This document shows positions 1-10,105 of a stretch of 64,000 nucleotides of DNA, piece after piece. Below the pieces are notes generated by a model. It made no database searches and was not told the origin of the DNA. It worked only from the letters and a program-made list of their open reading frames with translations. Made by a program: the position numbers and the translations under genes. The stretch comes from Paracoccaceae bacterium. GTDB lineage: Bacteria; Pseudomonadota; Alphaproteobacteria; Rhodobacterales; Rhodobacteraceae. Location of the stretch: NCBI GenBank assembly GCA_016744015.1, contig JADGFD010000002.1, positions 307,610 to 371,609 on the forward strand, read 5' to 3'. The stretch's first letter is position 1; each line of letters starts with the position of its first letter.

Positions 1-1
1 A

Positions 2-247
2 GAATACACATTGCCAGAGCGCGCCGAGGTTTCCAGCCTGCGCGCGGGCAATGCGGGCCACCTCTTTTTGATGGTTGACGGGCAGGTCTTTGGACCAGTG
101 AACGGCACCAACGGCGTGGCGCGCGATGTATCGCTTGCCGCCGCCGATATTGTGCAAAGCTATGCGCCGCTGGGCACACTGACCGCCGAAATGCGCAGCG
201 TATCCGAAGAGCTTACCCGCGCCGCGACCCTTAGCGACGAATACTAG
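2..247 (+). CDS. C-terminal end of RodZ-like DUF4115 protein (partial)
   Basis: The reading frame is open from the left edge, so only the last 81 residues are present and the start lies outside the window. The visible part contains 'SLRAGNAGHLFLMVDGQ' followed by 'FGPVNG', the pattern of the C-terminal DUF4115 beta domain of RodZ-type cytoskeletal proteins. In alphaproteobacteria these commonly sit directly upstream of ispG, as here. The family usually carries an N-terminal helix-turn-helix and one membrane span, neither visible here. RodZ links MreB to the wall machinery, and mreB lies about 28 kb away. The assignment rests on this short tail plus synteny. Confidence 0.7.
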   Translation, partial: EYTLPERAEVSSLRAGNAGHLFLMVDGQVFGPVNGTNGVARDVSLAAADIVQSYAPLGTLTAEMRSVSEELTRAATLSDEY

Positions 248-338
248 CAAACCTCCCGCAATGGGTGTGGTGACAAGCCGCGCCATACAGGATACATCTA
301 CCTCATAGGTATAATTTGAAGAGTGGCCAAGCCCCCAT

Positions 339-1448
339 ATGACACATAACCCCATTCGACCATGGCGCGACATAGAGCGTCGGAAAAGCCGCCAAATAAT
401 GGTTGGGAACGTGCCCGTTGGCGGCGATGCCCCGATCACCGTGCAAACCATGACCAACACCATTACATCCGATGTAGCGGCAACCGTGGCGCAAGTGCAA
501 GCCTGTGCCGAGGCCGGTGCTGATATTGTGCGGGTGTCTTGCCCTGATGAGGCTTCTACAGCGGCCTTTAAGGATATTGTGGCGGAAAGCCCCGTGCCGC
601 TGGTGGCGGATATTCACTTTCACTATAAGCGCGGTGTTGAAGCCGCAGTGGCGGGGGCGGCTTGCTTGCGCATTAACCCCGGTAATATCGGCTCCCCTGA
701 ACGCGTGCGTGAGGTGGTTGCGGCGGCCAGAGATAACGGCTGCTCTATCCGTATTGGGGTGAATGCTGGTAGCCTCGAGCGCCATTTGCTGGAAAAATAC
801 GGCGAGCCTTGCCCCGATGCGATGATCGAAAGCGGCCTCGACCATATCCGTATTTTGCTCGACAACAACTTTGATAACTTCAAAATCAGCGTAAAAGCCT
901 CTGACGTATTTATGTCTGCCGCCGCCTATCAGGGCCTGGCCGAGGCCACCGATGCGCCTATCCACCTTGGCATTACCGAGGCGGGCGGGCTGGTTTCCGG
1001 CACGGTGAAAAGTGCCATCGGCCTTGGCTCGCTTTTGTGGGCGGGCATTGGGGACACCTTGCGGGTTTCGCTTTCGGCTGACCCTGTGCGCGAGGTGAAG
1101 GCGGGATTCGAAATTCTCAAATCTCTCGGGCTGCGGCATCGAGGTGTAAATATCATTTCCTGCCCTTCCTGTGCGCGCCAAGGGTTTGACGTGATCAAAA
1201 CTGTGGAAGCGCTCGAAGTGCGGCTGGAGCATATTCGGACACCCATCAGCCTCAGCATCATTGGCTGCGTGGTAAATGGCCCCGGTGAGGCCTTGATGAC
1301 CGATGTTGGCTTTACCGGTGGCGGCGCGGGTGCAGGTATGGTTTATGTGGCAGGCAAGCAAGACCACAAGTTAGATAACGAGTCGATGATCGACCATATT
1401 GTTGATCTGGTAGAAGCGCGGGCTGCGCTGATTGAGGAAGGGAAATAG
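339..1448 (+). CDS. ispG: 4-hydroxy-3-methylbut-2-en-1-yl diphosphate synthase
   Basis: IspG (GcpE) catalyses the penultimate step of the MEP isoprenoid pathway, reductively opening MEcPP to HMBPP with a [4Fe-4S] cluster. The 369-residue length is usual for bacteria. The N-terminal TIM barrel begins near '[16 protein letters not shown]'. The cluster-binding cysteines are visible at about C275 and C278 ('CPSCARQ') and C310 ('GCVVNGPGE'), with the cluster-binding glutamate at the end of the last motif. The ATG at 339 lies about 90 bp after the RodZ-like gene and has no strong ribosome-binding site. The next gene starts immediately after the TAG (TAGATG), so the two are surely co-transcribed. 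Confidence 0.97.
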   Translation: MTHNPIRPWRDIERRKSRQIMVGNVPVGGDAPITVQTMTNTITSDVAATVAQVQACAEAGADIVRVSCPDEASTAAFKDIVAESPVPLVADIHFHYKRGVEAAVAGAACLRINPGNIGSPERVREVVAAARDNGCSIRIGVNAGSLERHLLEKYGEPCPDAMIESGLDHIRILLDNNFDNFKISVKASDVFMSAAAYQGLAEATDAPIHLGITEAGGLVSGTVKSAIGLGSLLWAGIGDTLRVSLSADPVREVKAGFEILKSLGLRHRGVNIISCPSCARQGFDVIKTVEALEVRLEHIRTPISLSIIGCVVNGPGEALMTDVGFTGGGAGAGMVYVAGKQDHKLDNESMIDHIVDLVEARAALIEEGK

Positions 1449-1937
1449 ATGCAACGCATGGCTATCTATATGGTGTTGGCAATTATTCTGGTGATCGGTG
1501 CTTTTTATGTGCGTGCGGTTACTGCAAGCCATGACCCCGCTGAGTGGCATATAGACCCGCTACTGGTAGAGCTACCAAGCTCCCCAAATACTTATTATGT
1601 GGCGCCGCAAAGCCTGGTGGAAGCCCAGGTTGCGCTTGAGGCGCCCATTTACGCGGTGCCAGCGACGGTTATGGCCAAAGCCTTTAACGATTATGTGCTT
1701 ACGCAACCCAATGCGAGCACCGTTTTGGCTAGTGATGACGGGCTTTGGACAACCTATGTGCAGCGCACGCCAACGCTCAAGATGCCTGATTATATCACCG
1801 TAAAATTCCTTGATCTTGAAGGTGGGCGGTCCACTATGGCGATCTACTCCCGCTCCCGTTTTGGCTATGGCGATATGGGCGTGAATAAAGCGCGTATTGA
1901 TCTTTGGTTGCAATCTCTGGCCTCATTTGAAGAGTAA
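1449..1937 (+). CDS. DUF1499 family membrane-anchored protein
   Basis: 162 residues: an N-terminal hydrophobic span (about residues 4-22, 'MAIYMVLAIILVIGAFYV') followed by a periplasmic domain. The C-terminal stretch 'STMAIYSRSRFGYGDMG' followed by 'NKARIDLWL' is typical of DUF1499 proteins. The function of this family is not known to me. The gene starts directly on the ispG stop codon and ends 3 bp before prfA, so it lies in a tight ispG-prfA-prmC transcription unit. Confident on the family, none on role. Confidence 0.8.
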   Translation: MQRMAIYMVLAIILVIGAFYVRAVTASHDPAEWHIDPLLVELPSSPNTYYVAPQSLVEAQVALEAPIYAVPATVMAKAFNDYVLTQPNASTVLASDDGLWTTYVQRTPTLKMPDYITVKFLDLEGGRSTMAIYSRSRFGYGDMGVNKARIDLWLQSLASFEE

Positions 1938-1940
1938 ATC

Positions 1941-2996
1941 ATGATACCCGACGAAAAACTGGAGCAAATCCGCCAGCGCTTTGCCTTTGTGGAAGCTAAG
2001 CTGAATGAGGGTGCCGAGGTCAGTGAACTGGCGGCGCTGTCTAAAGAATATTCCGACCTTAAATCCGTGGTGGAGCAGATAGACGCCTATCGCCAGATGC
2101 TGGCGGATAAGGCTGAAGCCGAAGAGATGCTGAACGACCCAGAGATGAAAGAGCTAGGCGAAGAGGAGCTTGCGGGCCTGCGTGAGGCTCTGCCCAAAGC
2201 CGAGCATAAAGTCATGCTCTCGCTCTTGCCAAAAGATAAGGCCGACGCAAAACCCGCCATTATGGAGCTGCGCGCTGGCACCGGCGGTGATGAAGCCGCA
2301 CTTTTTGTCGCGGATCTTTTGCGCATGTATCAGCGCTTTGCTGAAAACAACGGCTGGAAGCTCGAAATCGTTGAGGAATCGCCAACTGAAATCGGCGGCT
2401 ATAAAGAAGTGATTGCCAATGTTAACGGTAAAGACGTGTATGCGCGGCTGAAATTTGAAAGCGGCGTGCACCGTGTGCAGCGGGTACCCACGACGGAAAG
2501 CGGGGGCCGGGTTCATACATCAGCCGCTACGGTGGCGGTGCTGCCCGAGGCGGAGGAGGTTGATATCGACATACCCAATACTGATATTCGCATTGATACT
2601 ATGCGTAGCTCTGGCGCCGGTGGCCAACACGTTAATACCACCGATTCCGCCGTGCGGATCACTCACCTGCCGACGGGCATTGTGGTCACGAGTTCCGAAA
2701 AATCCCAGCACCGCAATCGCGCCAAGGCCATGCAAGTGCTGCGCACACGGCTTTATGACCTTGAGCAGCAAAAGCTGGATGATGAACGCTCAAGCGCGCG
2801 CAAAGGGCAGGTGGGTTCGGGGGACCGCTCAGAGCGCATCCGCACCTATAATTTCCCGCAGGGCCGTTTAACGGATCACCGGATAAACCTGACGCTCTAT
2901 AAGCTTGATCAGGTTTTGCAGGGCGAGCTGGACGAAGTTATCGACGGGCTTACTGCAGCGGATCAAGCCGACAAACTCGCTGAGCTTTCGATGTGA
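1941..2996 (+). CDS. prfA: Peptide chain release factor 1
   Basis: RF1 recognises UAA and UAG and triggers peptidyl-tRNA hydrolysis. The 351-residue protein has the class I release-factor layout: N-terminal helical domain, the codon-recognition PxT tripeptide (here PTT in '[18 protein letters not shown]') and the universally conserved GGQ at residues 227-229 ('[17 protein letters not shown]'). The PxT motif, not SPF, marks it as RF1 and not RF2. The gene for its methyltransferase PrmC follows and overlaps the stop codon, a classic pairing. Confidence 0.98.
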   Translation: MIPDEKLEQIRQRFAFVEAKLNEGAEVSELAALSKEYSDLKSVVEQIDAYRQMLADKAEAEEMLNDPEMKELGEEELAGLREALPKAEHKVMLSLLPKDKADAKPAIMELRAGTGGDEAALFVADLLRMYQRFAENNGWKLEIVEESPTEIGGYKEVIANVNGKDVYARLKFESGVHRVQRVPTTESGGRVHTSAATVAVLPEAEEVDIDIPNTDIRIDTMRSSGAGGQHVNTTDSAVRITHLPTGIVVTSSEKSQHRNRAKAMQVLRTRLYDLEQQKLDDERSSARKGQVGSGDRSERIRTYNFPQGRLTDHRINLTLYKLDQVLQGELDEVIDGLTAADQADKLAELSM

Positions 2997-3829
2997 GTGA
3001 AACCGTTGCGGACACATTAGCGCGCGCCACGATGATGCTATCGGCGGCGGGCATTGAAGGCCCCGATCGCGATGCCCGTGTGCTGCTTGCCCATGTGATG
3101 GAGATAGACCAAGCCAGTCTGATGGCGCGGATGAATGATCCGCTTCCCCAATCAGCGCTTTATGGCATGGATCGAGTGGTGGCGGTGCGCAGCTTGCACC
3201 AGCCGGTTTCGCATATTACGGGCAAGCGCGGCTTTTGGAACCATGAATTTATGGTGAATTCAGACGTGCTAGACCCGCGCCCCGATACCGAAACGCTTGT
3301 TGCCGCAGCGCTTGAGCAACCGTTTAATAATGTGTTGGATCTAGGGACAGGTAGTGGCGCGATTGTGCTCAGCTTGCTGGCAGAGCGCCCGCAGGCCATG
3401 GGCGTGGCTACGGATATTAGCGCCAAAGCGCTGGATATTGCACGCCGGAATGCTGGCCGTATAGGTGTGGCCGACCGTGTGCAGTTTAAAGAATCAGATT
3501 GGTTTGAGAATGTTTCTGGCCCGTTTGATTTGGTCGTGAGTAACCCGCCCTATATTGCCGATTCTGAGATGCAAGACCTTGCGCCCGAGGTGCGTGATTG
3601 GGAGCCTCATTTGGCGCTCACGCCGGGTGGGGATGGCCTGGACGCTTATCGGCGTATCGCGCAGGGCCTTAAGGCTGTTCTCGCTCCAGGAGGCCGCGCT
3701 TTCTTTGAGATCGGCTACCGCCAAGCCGTTGATGTTAGGGAAATATTTACCAGTGCAGGGTTTACTCAGCTCAAGGTGCTGCCTGATCTTTCGGGCCATG
3801 ACCGTGTAATAGCACTAAATGCCGAATAA
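2993..3829 (+). CDS. prmC: Release factor glutamine methyltransferase
   Basis: PrmC (HemK) methylates the glutamine of the GGQ motif in release factors. The 278-residue protein shows the SAM-binding motif I '[16 protein letters not shown]' and the catalytic NPPY at residues 184-187 ('[13 protein letters not shown]'), followed by '[14 protein letters not shown]', typical of the family. The start is a GTG at 2993 that overlaps the prfA TGA (GTGA), implying translational coupling. It ends the ispG-prfA-prmC run; about 190 bp follow before the next gene. Confidence 0.97.
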   Translation: MSETVADTLARATMMLSAAGIEGPDRDARVLLAHVMEIDQASLMARMNDPLPQSALYGMDRVVAVRSLHQPVSHITGKRGFWNHEFMVNSDVLDPRPDTETLVAAALEQPFNNVLDLGTGSGAIVLSLLAERPQAMGVATDISAKALDIARRNAGRIGVADRVQFKESDWFENVSGPFDLVVSNPPYIADSEMQDLAPEVRDWEPHLALTPGGDGLDAYRRIAQGLKAVLAPGGRAFFEIGYRQAVDVREIFTSAGFTQLKVLPDLSGHDRVIALNAE

Positions 3830-4022
3830 TCCATATTTTGCCTACGAATAGCAAGAAAGAGCTTGTTTTAAATGTGTATTTCCGGTTATTATATCGAACC
3901 TGCAAGGATTGAACCTAGGGCTCTCCAGTTAAGCGCAGATATGTTAATCGAAAATCGGACGGCTAATACCCAAATTCCAAGCCACAGGGCTTGATGGCTC
4001 CGATAAGGATAGAAACCAAAGC

Positions 4023-4547
4023 ATGAGACCTTCGAATAAATCGCGCTCGCGTAACAAAGGTGGCAACCGTCGCCAGAACAACAATAACAATACCAATATT
4101 GTGAATCGGGTTTTTGATTCCGCCGGGCCAGAAGGCAAGGTGCGGGGCACGCCACAGCAGATTGTGGAAAAATATTCCCAACTTGCGCGCGACGCCCAGC
4201 TTTCAGGTGACCGCGTGGCGGCTGAAAGCTTTATGCAGCATTCAGAGCATTATTCGCGTATGTTGGCCGTTGCGCAGCGAGAGCAAGCGGAAAAACAGGC
4301 AGAACATGCCGCGCGCCAAGCCGAGCAGGCCGAGCAGCAGCGCCAACGCAATGAACAGCGCGCGCAGCAAAATGCACCAAAACCAGACAACAACCCGGCA
4401 GAGGCCCCGCAGCCTGAAGAGCTTCCAGCCCAGCTTGTGGAAACCCCTGAAAATAGCCCGCAGCCAAAGGTTAAACGTAAATCGCGCCCGCGAACCCGTA
4501 AGCCCGCCGCGACCGCTGATGAGGCGTCTACCTCACCCGCTGAATAA
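4023..4547 (+). CDS. DUF4167 domain protein
   Basis: 174 residues. The basic, asparagine-rich N-terminus ('RSRNKGGNRRQNNNNNTN') is followed by the conserved block 'VFDSAGPEGKVRGTPQQI' and 'AAESFMQHSEHYSRML', the signature of DUF4167, a family found mostly in alphaproteobacteria. The C-terminal half is low-complexity, rich in Gln, Glu, Pro and Arg, and probably disordered. The basic head suggests nucleic-acid binding, but that is inference. Placement after prfA-prmC is common in Rhodobacterales. It ends convergent to rsmA, with repeat copy A1 between them. Confidence 0.85.
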   Translation: MRPSNKSRSRNKGGNRRQNNNNNTNIVNRVFDSAGPEGKVRGTPQQIVEKYSQLARDAQLSGDRVAAESFMQHSEHYSRMLAVAQREQAEKQAEHAARQAEQAEQQRQRNEQRAQQNAPKPDNNPAEAPQPEELPAQLVETPENSPQPKVKRKSRPRTRKPAATADEASTSPAE

Positions 4548-4555
4548 TGCACCGG

Positions 4556-4720
4556 CTGTGCTTGCACAGCCCGCGCCGATGAGGGGGGCTTTAGCTCCCC
4601 GAAGAGGTGCGTGCCCGGGACTGTCCGGCAGTTCCGAGTGTGCTTTGACTTCGGGGCGGGCTCTCTCAGCGATTTGTCTGTAACATCGCGCAAGATAGTC
4701 GCCCACGCCTCAGCCAAAGC
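4556..4720 (+). repeat. Intergenic repeat family A, copy A1 (diverged)
   Basis: Lies between the convergent stops of the DUF4167 gene and rsmA. It shares 'ctgtccggcagt' followed by 'ccgag' and the block 'cagcgatttgtctgtaaca' with copy A2 at 22 kb, at lower similarity. It keeps the TTTA-loop hairpin: at 4583-4600 GGGGGGC, loop TTTA, GCTCCCC (one G-T pair). A second AT-rich palindrome (TTTTTTGC-AA-GCAAAAAA) lies just beyond, near 4733-4750. Possibly a bidirectional 3' end. Confidence 0.55.
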
Positions 4721-4761
4721 AGGTTTTTTGCAAGCAAAAAAAGGTCTCTTGCGACAGTGGG

Positions 4762-5607
4762 TTAAGCGCGTGCTTTACGAATGGCTTCACTTAAGCGGCA
4801 AAACTCTTCAAGATTCACCGTTTCAGCGCGCCGCGTCGGGTTTATCCCTACGCTTTCCAGCACAGCTTGAACTTCGGGCACTATCCCTTTCAGGCTTGCC
4901 CTCAGCATTTTTCGGCGCTGGTTAAAGGCCCGCGCCACGACTTCGGAAAGCAGTTTAGGTTCGGCTGCAAAGCGCGGTTCGGCTAAGGCTTTAATATGCA
5001 CCACGGCTGAGGTTACTTTTGGCGGCGGGCTGAAGGCCTGTGGCGGTAAATCAAAGCAGATATGCGGGTCAGAGCGGAATTGCGACAGCACGGAAAGGCG
5101 GCCATAGGCCTTGCTACCAGGCTCCGCCACAATCCGTTCGGCCACTTCTTTTTGAAACATCAAGGTCAGGCTTTCCCAAAAAGGTGGCCATGCGCTGGGG
5201 GTTAGCCAGCGCACCAAAAGCTCGGTGCCAACATTGTAAGGGAGATTCGCCACCACTTTTACGGGGGCATTTAGCTGTGCTGATGGGTCAAGCTTGAGCG
5301 CGTCGCCACTCAGCACTTGCAGGCGCTCGGGGGCTGCGCTGCCAATGTCTGCCAAGGCCGGAAGGCAGCGCGGGTCGGCCTCAATGGCTACAACCTTGCG
5401 CGCACCCTCGGCCAGCAAGGCCCGTGTGAGCCCGCCGGGGCCAGGGCCGATTTCCAGCACGTCATGCCCATCAAGCCTTCCCGCTTGGCGGGCGATTTTG
5501 CCGGTCAGGTTCAGGTCCAGCAAAAAATTTTGCCCTAAGGATTTGCGCGCTGCCAGCCCGTGGGTCGTGATGACCTCACGCAGCGGTGGCAGGTTCTCCA
5601 AGCTCAT
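4762..5607 (-). CDS. rsmA: 16S rRNA (A1518/A1519) dimethyltransferase
   Basis: RsmA (KsgA) dimethylates two adjacent adenines in the terminal hairpin of 16S rRNA during late 30S maturation. The 281-residue protein shows '[18 protein letters not shown]', the SAM motif '[16 protein letters not shown]', and the catalytic '[16 protein letters not shown]'. The C-terminal helical domain includes '[15 protein letters not shown]'. Its ATG overlaps the surA stop by 4 bp (ATGA), so it is the last gene of the leftward lptF-lptG-lptD-surA-rsmA operon. In related genomes pdxA usually lies between surA and rsmA; here there is no room for it. Confidence 0.97.
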   Translation of the reverse strand: MSLENLPPLREVITTHGLAARKSLGQNFLLDLNLTGKIARQAGRLDGHDVLEIGPGPGGLTRALLAEGARKVVAIEADPRCLPALADIGSAAPERLQVLSGDALKLDPSAQLNAPVKVVANLPYNVGTELLVRWLTPSAWPPFWESLTLMFQKEVAERIVAEPGSKAYGRLSVLSQFRSDPHICFDLPPQAFSPPPKVTSAVVHIKALAEPRFAAEPKLLSEVVARAFNQRRKMLRASLKGIVPEVQAVLESVGINPTRRAETVNLEEFCRLSEAIRKARA

Positions 5608-6827
5608 TTGCGCTCAATCACCGAGTTTCGCCTCAGTTCAAGGAGGTAACCCTCGGAGAGGGCATTAAAATTCCTTGAGGCCAACTGGTTGCGCAATGTT
5701 GCGCGCCCTTCAGGGCTCATTTCAGAAACTCGATCACAAAGCACCAGCACGCGCAGGGCGTTATGGCCTTGCATTACGGTGCTATCGCGTGGGTCCAGCC
5801 GGGCCAAGGCTAGGCCGACATCAGCATCAATACTGTCGAGCGAAACCGGCCCAAACAAACCGCTGCCATTGCCTATCTCAGCGGCGCGGGCCTCAAGCCC
5901 GCGGCAGCCATCAAGCGCGCGCCGAAGCCTTTGTGCCTGCCGCCCGGCCTCGCGGCCACCGCCCTCAGCATAGGGGATAACCAGCTCTGCATAGGTGAGG
6001 TTAACGCTGACGGGCACTTCGATTTGCCGCGTAACCGTGCGGGCATCCAGCACTTTGATGATCACAATGCCCGTGGGGATATAGATCGGGTCTGCCACAC
6101 CCCCAGCGCTGAGCCCGCGAATAGCTGCGCCAATTTGCGCGGGCAGCCTATTGGGGGACACCCAGCCGATCGCCCCACCGCGCTCGGCCGTGCGGGAGCG
6201 CGAATACTCTTTCGCCAGTTTGGAGAAATTCTCACCGGCGCGAAGTTGCGCCACAATATCAGTGGCCAAGGCCACGGTAGCGTTTTGCCCACGTTCCAAG
6301 TAAGGCAGCACAATTTCACCGAGTTGAATAGTGCGGGAGCTGGAAATCGCAAAGGTATTAAGCTGGGCGTTTAACTCAATTTCAGAGGGCGCGGCTTGCT
6401 GGCCAAAACGGGAGCGCAAAATATTGCGCCAGATGATCGAAACTGAGAGAAATTCGTCAAAGCTTTCGGGCTGCACGCCTGCGCGGCGCAGCTTGGCCAT
6501 CAGGCTTTGGGTGGTTAAATTCCGTTGTTGGGCGTAATTTTCGATCGCTTGATCAAGGGTTGCGCGGTCAATATTTGCGCCAAAAGAGGTGGCTTCCTCT
6601 TGCTTTAGGCGGTCATCTATTAGCGCGTCAATGGCCTCTTGGCGCATATTGCCGCCATTGGCCCCGAGCGCCCGCATAAGTCGAACCCTTTGGTCAATGT
6701 CATAATTTGTAATTACGGCTTCATTTACGCGATAGGCGATGGAAAAGGCCCCTTGCGCCGTGGCCGAAAGGGCCATGCCAAAAATCAGCACTCCGAGAAG
6801 CAACAAACGTTTACCCAACAAAACCAT
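5604..6827 (-). CDS. surA: SurA-type periplasmic peptidyl-prolyl isomerase/chaperone
   Basis: Periplasmic parvulin-family chaperone for outer-membrane proteins, fitting its position next to lptD, a known SurA client. About 407 residues from the ATG at 6827, preceded by AAAGGGCAAGAGT; an upstream in-frame ATG at 6860 overlaps lptD and would put the charged 'QAHRIKKGK' before the signal peptide, so I prefer 6827. Signal peptide '[19 protein letters not shown]'; SurA-N domain '[19 protein letters not shown]'; PPIC domain in the middle ('[14 protein letters not shown]' and '[13 protein letters not shown]'). Overlaps rsmA by 4 bp. Confidence 0.88.
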   Translation of the reverse strand: MVLLGKRLLLLGVLIFGMALSATAQGAFSIAYRVNEAVITNYDIDQRVRLMRALGANGGNMRQEAIDALIDDRLKQEEATSFGANIDRATLDQAIENYAQQRNLTTQSLMAKLRRAGVQPESFDEFLSVSIIWRNILRSRFGQQAAPSEIELNAQLNTFAISSSRTIQLGEIVLPYLERGQNATVALATDIVAQLRAGENFSKLAKEYSRSRTAERGGAIGWVSPNRLPAQIGAAIRGLSAGGVADPIYIPTGIVIIKVLDARTVTRQIEVPVSVNLTYAELVIPYAEGGGREAGRQAQRLRRALDGCRGLEARAAEIGNGSGLFGPVSLDSIDADVGLALARLDPRDSTVMQGHNALRVLVLCDRVSEMSPEGRATLRNQLASRNFNALSEGYLLELRRNSVIERK

Positions 6828-6841
6828 ACTCTTGCCCTTTT

Positions 6842-8977
6842 TTATTCTATGCGCCTGCATGTGCCGGCTCTTTCGCGTGGAGAAGTTCCGCCGCCGAATC
6901 CGGCCAATTTAACTGATACATCAAAATTGGTATCGGGGGGAACATTATTTGATGTTGTAAAGCGGCGCGAGAGAGAAACCGCCACCTCGACGCACTCATT
7001 GGCGTAGATTAACCCGAACTCGCCGTAAATATTCTCGTTTGCCAGCAAATCCCGGCGCAGAGCGGCTGATGTGGACCAGTTTTCGTTTATCTTATAGCCC
7101 ATGGCGATATTGGCCTCAGAGCGGTCAACGGGAGAATCGGCGACCACATCGGCGGCGAGAAAAACAAAGGTGGCTTCAAGGTCCAGCCGATCCAGGTCGA
7201 GCGCCAGCTCGGTTTCTGCCCGCCGGATGCCTACATTCGGGGCTACTAAAAGGCGGCTAACCAACCGGTATTTCGTGGGGAGCTCAAAACTAACGGCGGC
7301 CAGAATGTCAGAGCTTTTTCCTGAAAGACCGGAGCCGGTTGAAAATTGCGGACTAGCCGAAATTCGGTAGATTTGACCCACGTCAACACCCAGAGTCCAG
7401 CCCGCCGGATCATACCGGCGATAGCTCACACCAGCATTGGCACGAAATCCGGTTTCGATCCGGTCTTCTCCGGGAAAGCGGCTGAGGCCAAACAGGTTGG
7501 TTTCATCAAATTCCACCTGCAAACTGTCTTCGTTTGGCACGGCATCATTGAAGCCAAGCTCGGGTGTGTAAATAAATTGCGCCACGGGGGAAAGCACCAT
7601 CAGCGCGCCGGATTTGGTGGATTTGGAGAGCGGCAGGCTGAAATCGGCCCCGATGGTTGGTGTGGCTCTGAATAGCAAATCATCCCCAAAGCCGACATCA
7701 TCCCACACGCGATAAACATCGCCTTGCACTTCGGCAAATGTGGTAGCCTGAATGCCCAGCGGGGCGGCCCAGTCTTTACGCCAATCAACCGAGGCGCTCA
7801 GCCGCGCGACATCGCGACCAGCCGTGCGGATAAGCCCCAAGGTTGAGGCATTTATGCCTATGCGGCCACCTGTGAGGTCTTCCTCCCAGGTATAGCGGTA
7901 ATTTATCAAGGGCAGGGCAAAGGGCACTTCGCCGTCCACTTCGTCATCCCGAAGGCTTTGGAAAAACACTGCGCCGGCCTCTAAAAACCGGTTAGGGTCA
8001 AAGCGGCGCAGACCCACTTGGCTCACGAGGCGGTCAGCGTCATCATAGCCATAGCGGCGCATGAAGGCGTCATCACTGGCAAGGGAAAGATCAAGATAAA
8101 GCTCTAAGGTGCTGGGCAGGGTAAAACTGAGATCGGTTTTTAGAAATGAATCGCCGCTATCATTGGCGCTGCCCCTGATGGCAAACGCACCGTGGATATT
8201 GAGCGCACCGTTTACATAGCGCCGCCGATATTCGGCCTCTAGCAAAAAGGCACCATTGGTGGTGGCAAAGGGCGTGAAGGTGGCGTCGGCGCTGTCTCCC
8301 AAGGTTAAAAAATATGGCAATTTAACGCCGTAGCCATAAATTTCGGATGATATGATCTGTGGGTAGAGCAACCCCGTGGCGCGCTGCACCGAAGGGTCTG
8401 GCAACCGCAAATTCGGGATATAGGCGATCGGCACGCCAAGCACCTCAAAACGGGCATCTTCAAAGTATAGCCGCTCAGCCTCTGTGTCATGAATGATGCG
8501 CTCCGAGCGGATTTGCCAGAGCGGCACCGGATTTTTGGTATCAATGATGCAGGTGGAGCCAACAGTGCGGTATAGGATGTTAAACCGATCAGAACTTCGG
8601 CGAATTTCTGCCGCTGCAATCTGGAAACGGTTGGCCAAAAGCAACCGCGCTTCCTGAATGATTCCCGCGCTGAGGTCCGCGCTGAGCGAGGCTATGGTGG
8701 CGGTAAAAACAGCGCCGCTCGGGTCTGTGATGCGCAGCGGGCCGATGGCCTCAATTTGCCCTGTGGTGCGGTTAAAGCTAATGCTCTCCGCTTCCATTCT
8801 GGTTTGGTTATAAATAACAACCACTTGGCCGGAAGCTGTGAGGATACCTGCTGCCGCGTTATAAGACACATTATCAGCGGTCATGGTTGAATAGCCAATC
8901 ACCTGCGCGCGCAAGGGCAGGGCCATGAGCAACGGCAAAATGAGGCATGTTAGAAATAGGCGGGTTAAAATAGGCAA
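6842..8977 (-). CDS. lptD: LPS-assembly outer membrane protein LptD
   Basis: Outer-membrane translocon that inserts lipopolysaccharide into the outer leaflet. 711 residues, somewhat shorter than the enterobacterial protein but normal for alphaproteobacteria. Signal peptide ('LFLTCLILPLLMALPLRAQ'), then the OstA-like jellyroll ('ADNVSYNAAAGILTASGQV') and the C-terminal barrel ('YIPNLRLPDPSVQRATGLL' and onward). The start is a TTG at 8977 with GGAG six bases upstream; no ATG fits. It follows lptG by 27 bp and precedes surA by 14 bp. Cysteines are sparse (one in 'GSTCIIDTK' and two near the C-terminus: 'ANECVEVAV', 'RAGTCRRIE'). Confidence 0.95.
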   Translation of the reverse strand: MPILTRLFLTCLILPLLMALPLRAQVIGYSTMTADNVSYNAAAGILTASGQVVVIYNQTRMEAESISFNRTTGQIEAIGPLRITDPSGAVFTATIASLSADLSAGIIQEARLLLANRFQIAAAEIRRSSDRFNILYRTVGSTCIIDTKNPVPLWQIRSERIIHDTEAERLYFEDARFEVLGVPIAYIPNLRLPDPSVQRATGLLYPQIISSEIYGYGVKLPYFLTLGDSADATFTPFATTNGAFLLEAEYRRRYVNGALNIHGAFAIRGSANDSGDSFLKTDLSFTLPSTLELYLDLSLASDDAFMRRYGYDDADRLVSQVGLRRFDPNRFLEAGAVFFQSLRDDEVDGEVPFALPLINYRYTWEEDLTGGRIGINASTLGLIRTAGRDVARLSASVDWRKDWAAPLGIQATTFAEVQGDVYRVWDDVGFGDDLLFRATPTIGADFSLPLSKSTKSGALMVLSPVAQFIYTPELGFNDAVPNEDSLQVEFDETNLFGLSRFPGEDRIETGFRANAGVSYRRYDPAGWTLGVDVGQIYRISASPQFSTGSGLSGKSSDILAAVSFELPTKYRLVSRLLVAPNVGIRRAETELALDLDRLDLEATFVFLAADVVADSPVDRSEANIAMGYKINENWSTSAALRRDLLANENIYGEFGLIYANECVEVAVSLSRRFTTSNNVPPDTNFDVSVKLAGFGGGTSPRERAGTCRRIE

Positions 8978-9004
8978 GCGAGGCTCCGGAAAATATGCGC
9001 CATA

Positions 9005-10105
9005 TTAGCCGTCTTCAAGGTGGAGCAGCAAGCCCATGGTCAGCAATATTCCGGCGGCGGGCGGCCCCCAGGCTGCCAGCTCAATCGGGATCTCGTAAGC
9101 CGCGCCGAGCGCCTCGGCGATGGACTTGAGTGAATAAAGCAAAAAGGCTGAAAAAACGGCGATGAGGACCATGAGCCCGGTTTGGCCAAAGCGGGCGTGG
9201 CGCATGGAAAACCCGGCGCCAATAAGCACCATGGCGACCAATAAGAGCGGCCGCGCCAGCTCAGACTGCAAAAACAGCCTTTGCCTTTGCGAGGCAAACC
9301 CAGCCTCATTTAGCCGCGCAATAAGTGCGGGCAACTCCCAAATGGGCACGGCTTGGGGCGATGCGAATTTCTCCAAAATCTCTTGGCTCGTCAGGCTCGT
9401 GGCCAACGGAAGTTTCTCAAAGGCTTGCGCGGTGGATACGGTCTCATCGCCGCTATAATCAAACTGCCATTCGGTGCCGCTGCGCATAAGCCACGCGCCC
9501 TCATCCAGCCGCGCGCTTTCGGCCTGTATTCGGCGGGTCAGCGAGCCATCTAGCGTAAATTCGAACAGGTTGACTTTAAACAGGATGGAGCCGTTAAAGC
9601 TGGTGCGGTCGGCCTGAATGACAAATTGGCTTTCTTCGCCACCTTGCCGCAACCATATCCCCTTGGCCCCGAGCGAAACCAGAGATTGCCCGCCGACGTT
9701 ATACGCGGCCAGCAGCGCGTCGGTGCGGCGAATGGAGGTCGCAACCAGCGGATTAATAACGGCTGTGGCCAAAATCCCGATGATGATGGTTGCCATTACG
9801 GGCACCATGAGTATTTTGAGCGCAGATTGCCCCGCCGCCCGCATGACCACAAGTTCAGAGCTGCGCGAAAGCCCAACGAAGGTGGTGAGGGAGGCCAGCA
9901 TTAGCACCAGCGGGAAGATTTTCATTAAGAATTGCGGCATTCGCAGGGCGATCAGATGCAAAACCTCAAATCCGCCCAGATCATAAGGCGAAAGGAACTG
10001 CGCCTGTTCCACACCGTCGATCACAAAAACCAGCACCAAAAAGGCCATTTGAACCTTAAGCAGGTTCAGCAAAAACCGCACCAGAATATAGCGCGCCATT
10101 CTCAT
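9005..10105 (-). CDS. lptG: LPS export ABC transporter permease LptG
   Basis: Inner-membrane YjgP/YjgQ permease that with LptF and the LptB ATPase extracts LPS toward LptC-LptA-LptD. 366 residues with paired N- and C-terminal membrane segments ('YILVRFLLNLLKVQMAFLVLV' region; 'LLLVAMVLIGAGFSMRHAR' before the last spans) flanking a periplasmic beta domain. 'LVVMRAAGQSALKI' is the cytoplasmic coupling segment typical of the family. Its ATG overlaps the lptF stop (ATGA). The ATPase gene is not in this window. Confidence 0.95.
   Translation of the reverse strand: MRMARYILVRFLLNLLKVQMAFLVLVFVIDGVEQAQFLSPYDLGGFEVLHLIALRMPQFLMKIFPLVLMLASLTTFVGLSRSSELVVMRAAGQSALKILMVPVMATIIIGILATAVINPLVATSIRRTDALLAAYNVGGQSLVSLGAKGIWLRQGGEESQFVIQADRTSFNGSILFKVNLFEFTLDGSLTRRIQAESARLDEGAWLMRSGTEWQFDYSGDETVSTAQAFEKLPLATSLTSQEILEKFASPQAVPIWELPALIARLNEAGFASQRQRLFLQSELARPLLLVAMVLIGAGFSMRHARFGQTGLMVLIAVFSAFLLYSLKSIAEALGAAYEIPIELAAWGPPAAGILLTMGLLLHLEDG

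Noticed and set aside
303..1367. Long open frame on the minus strand across ispG
   Set aside because: It is the antisense shadow of a fully conserved ispG; its translation has no recognisable motifs and a strange composition.
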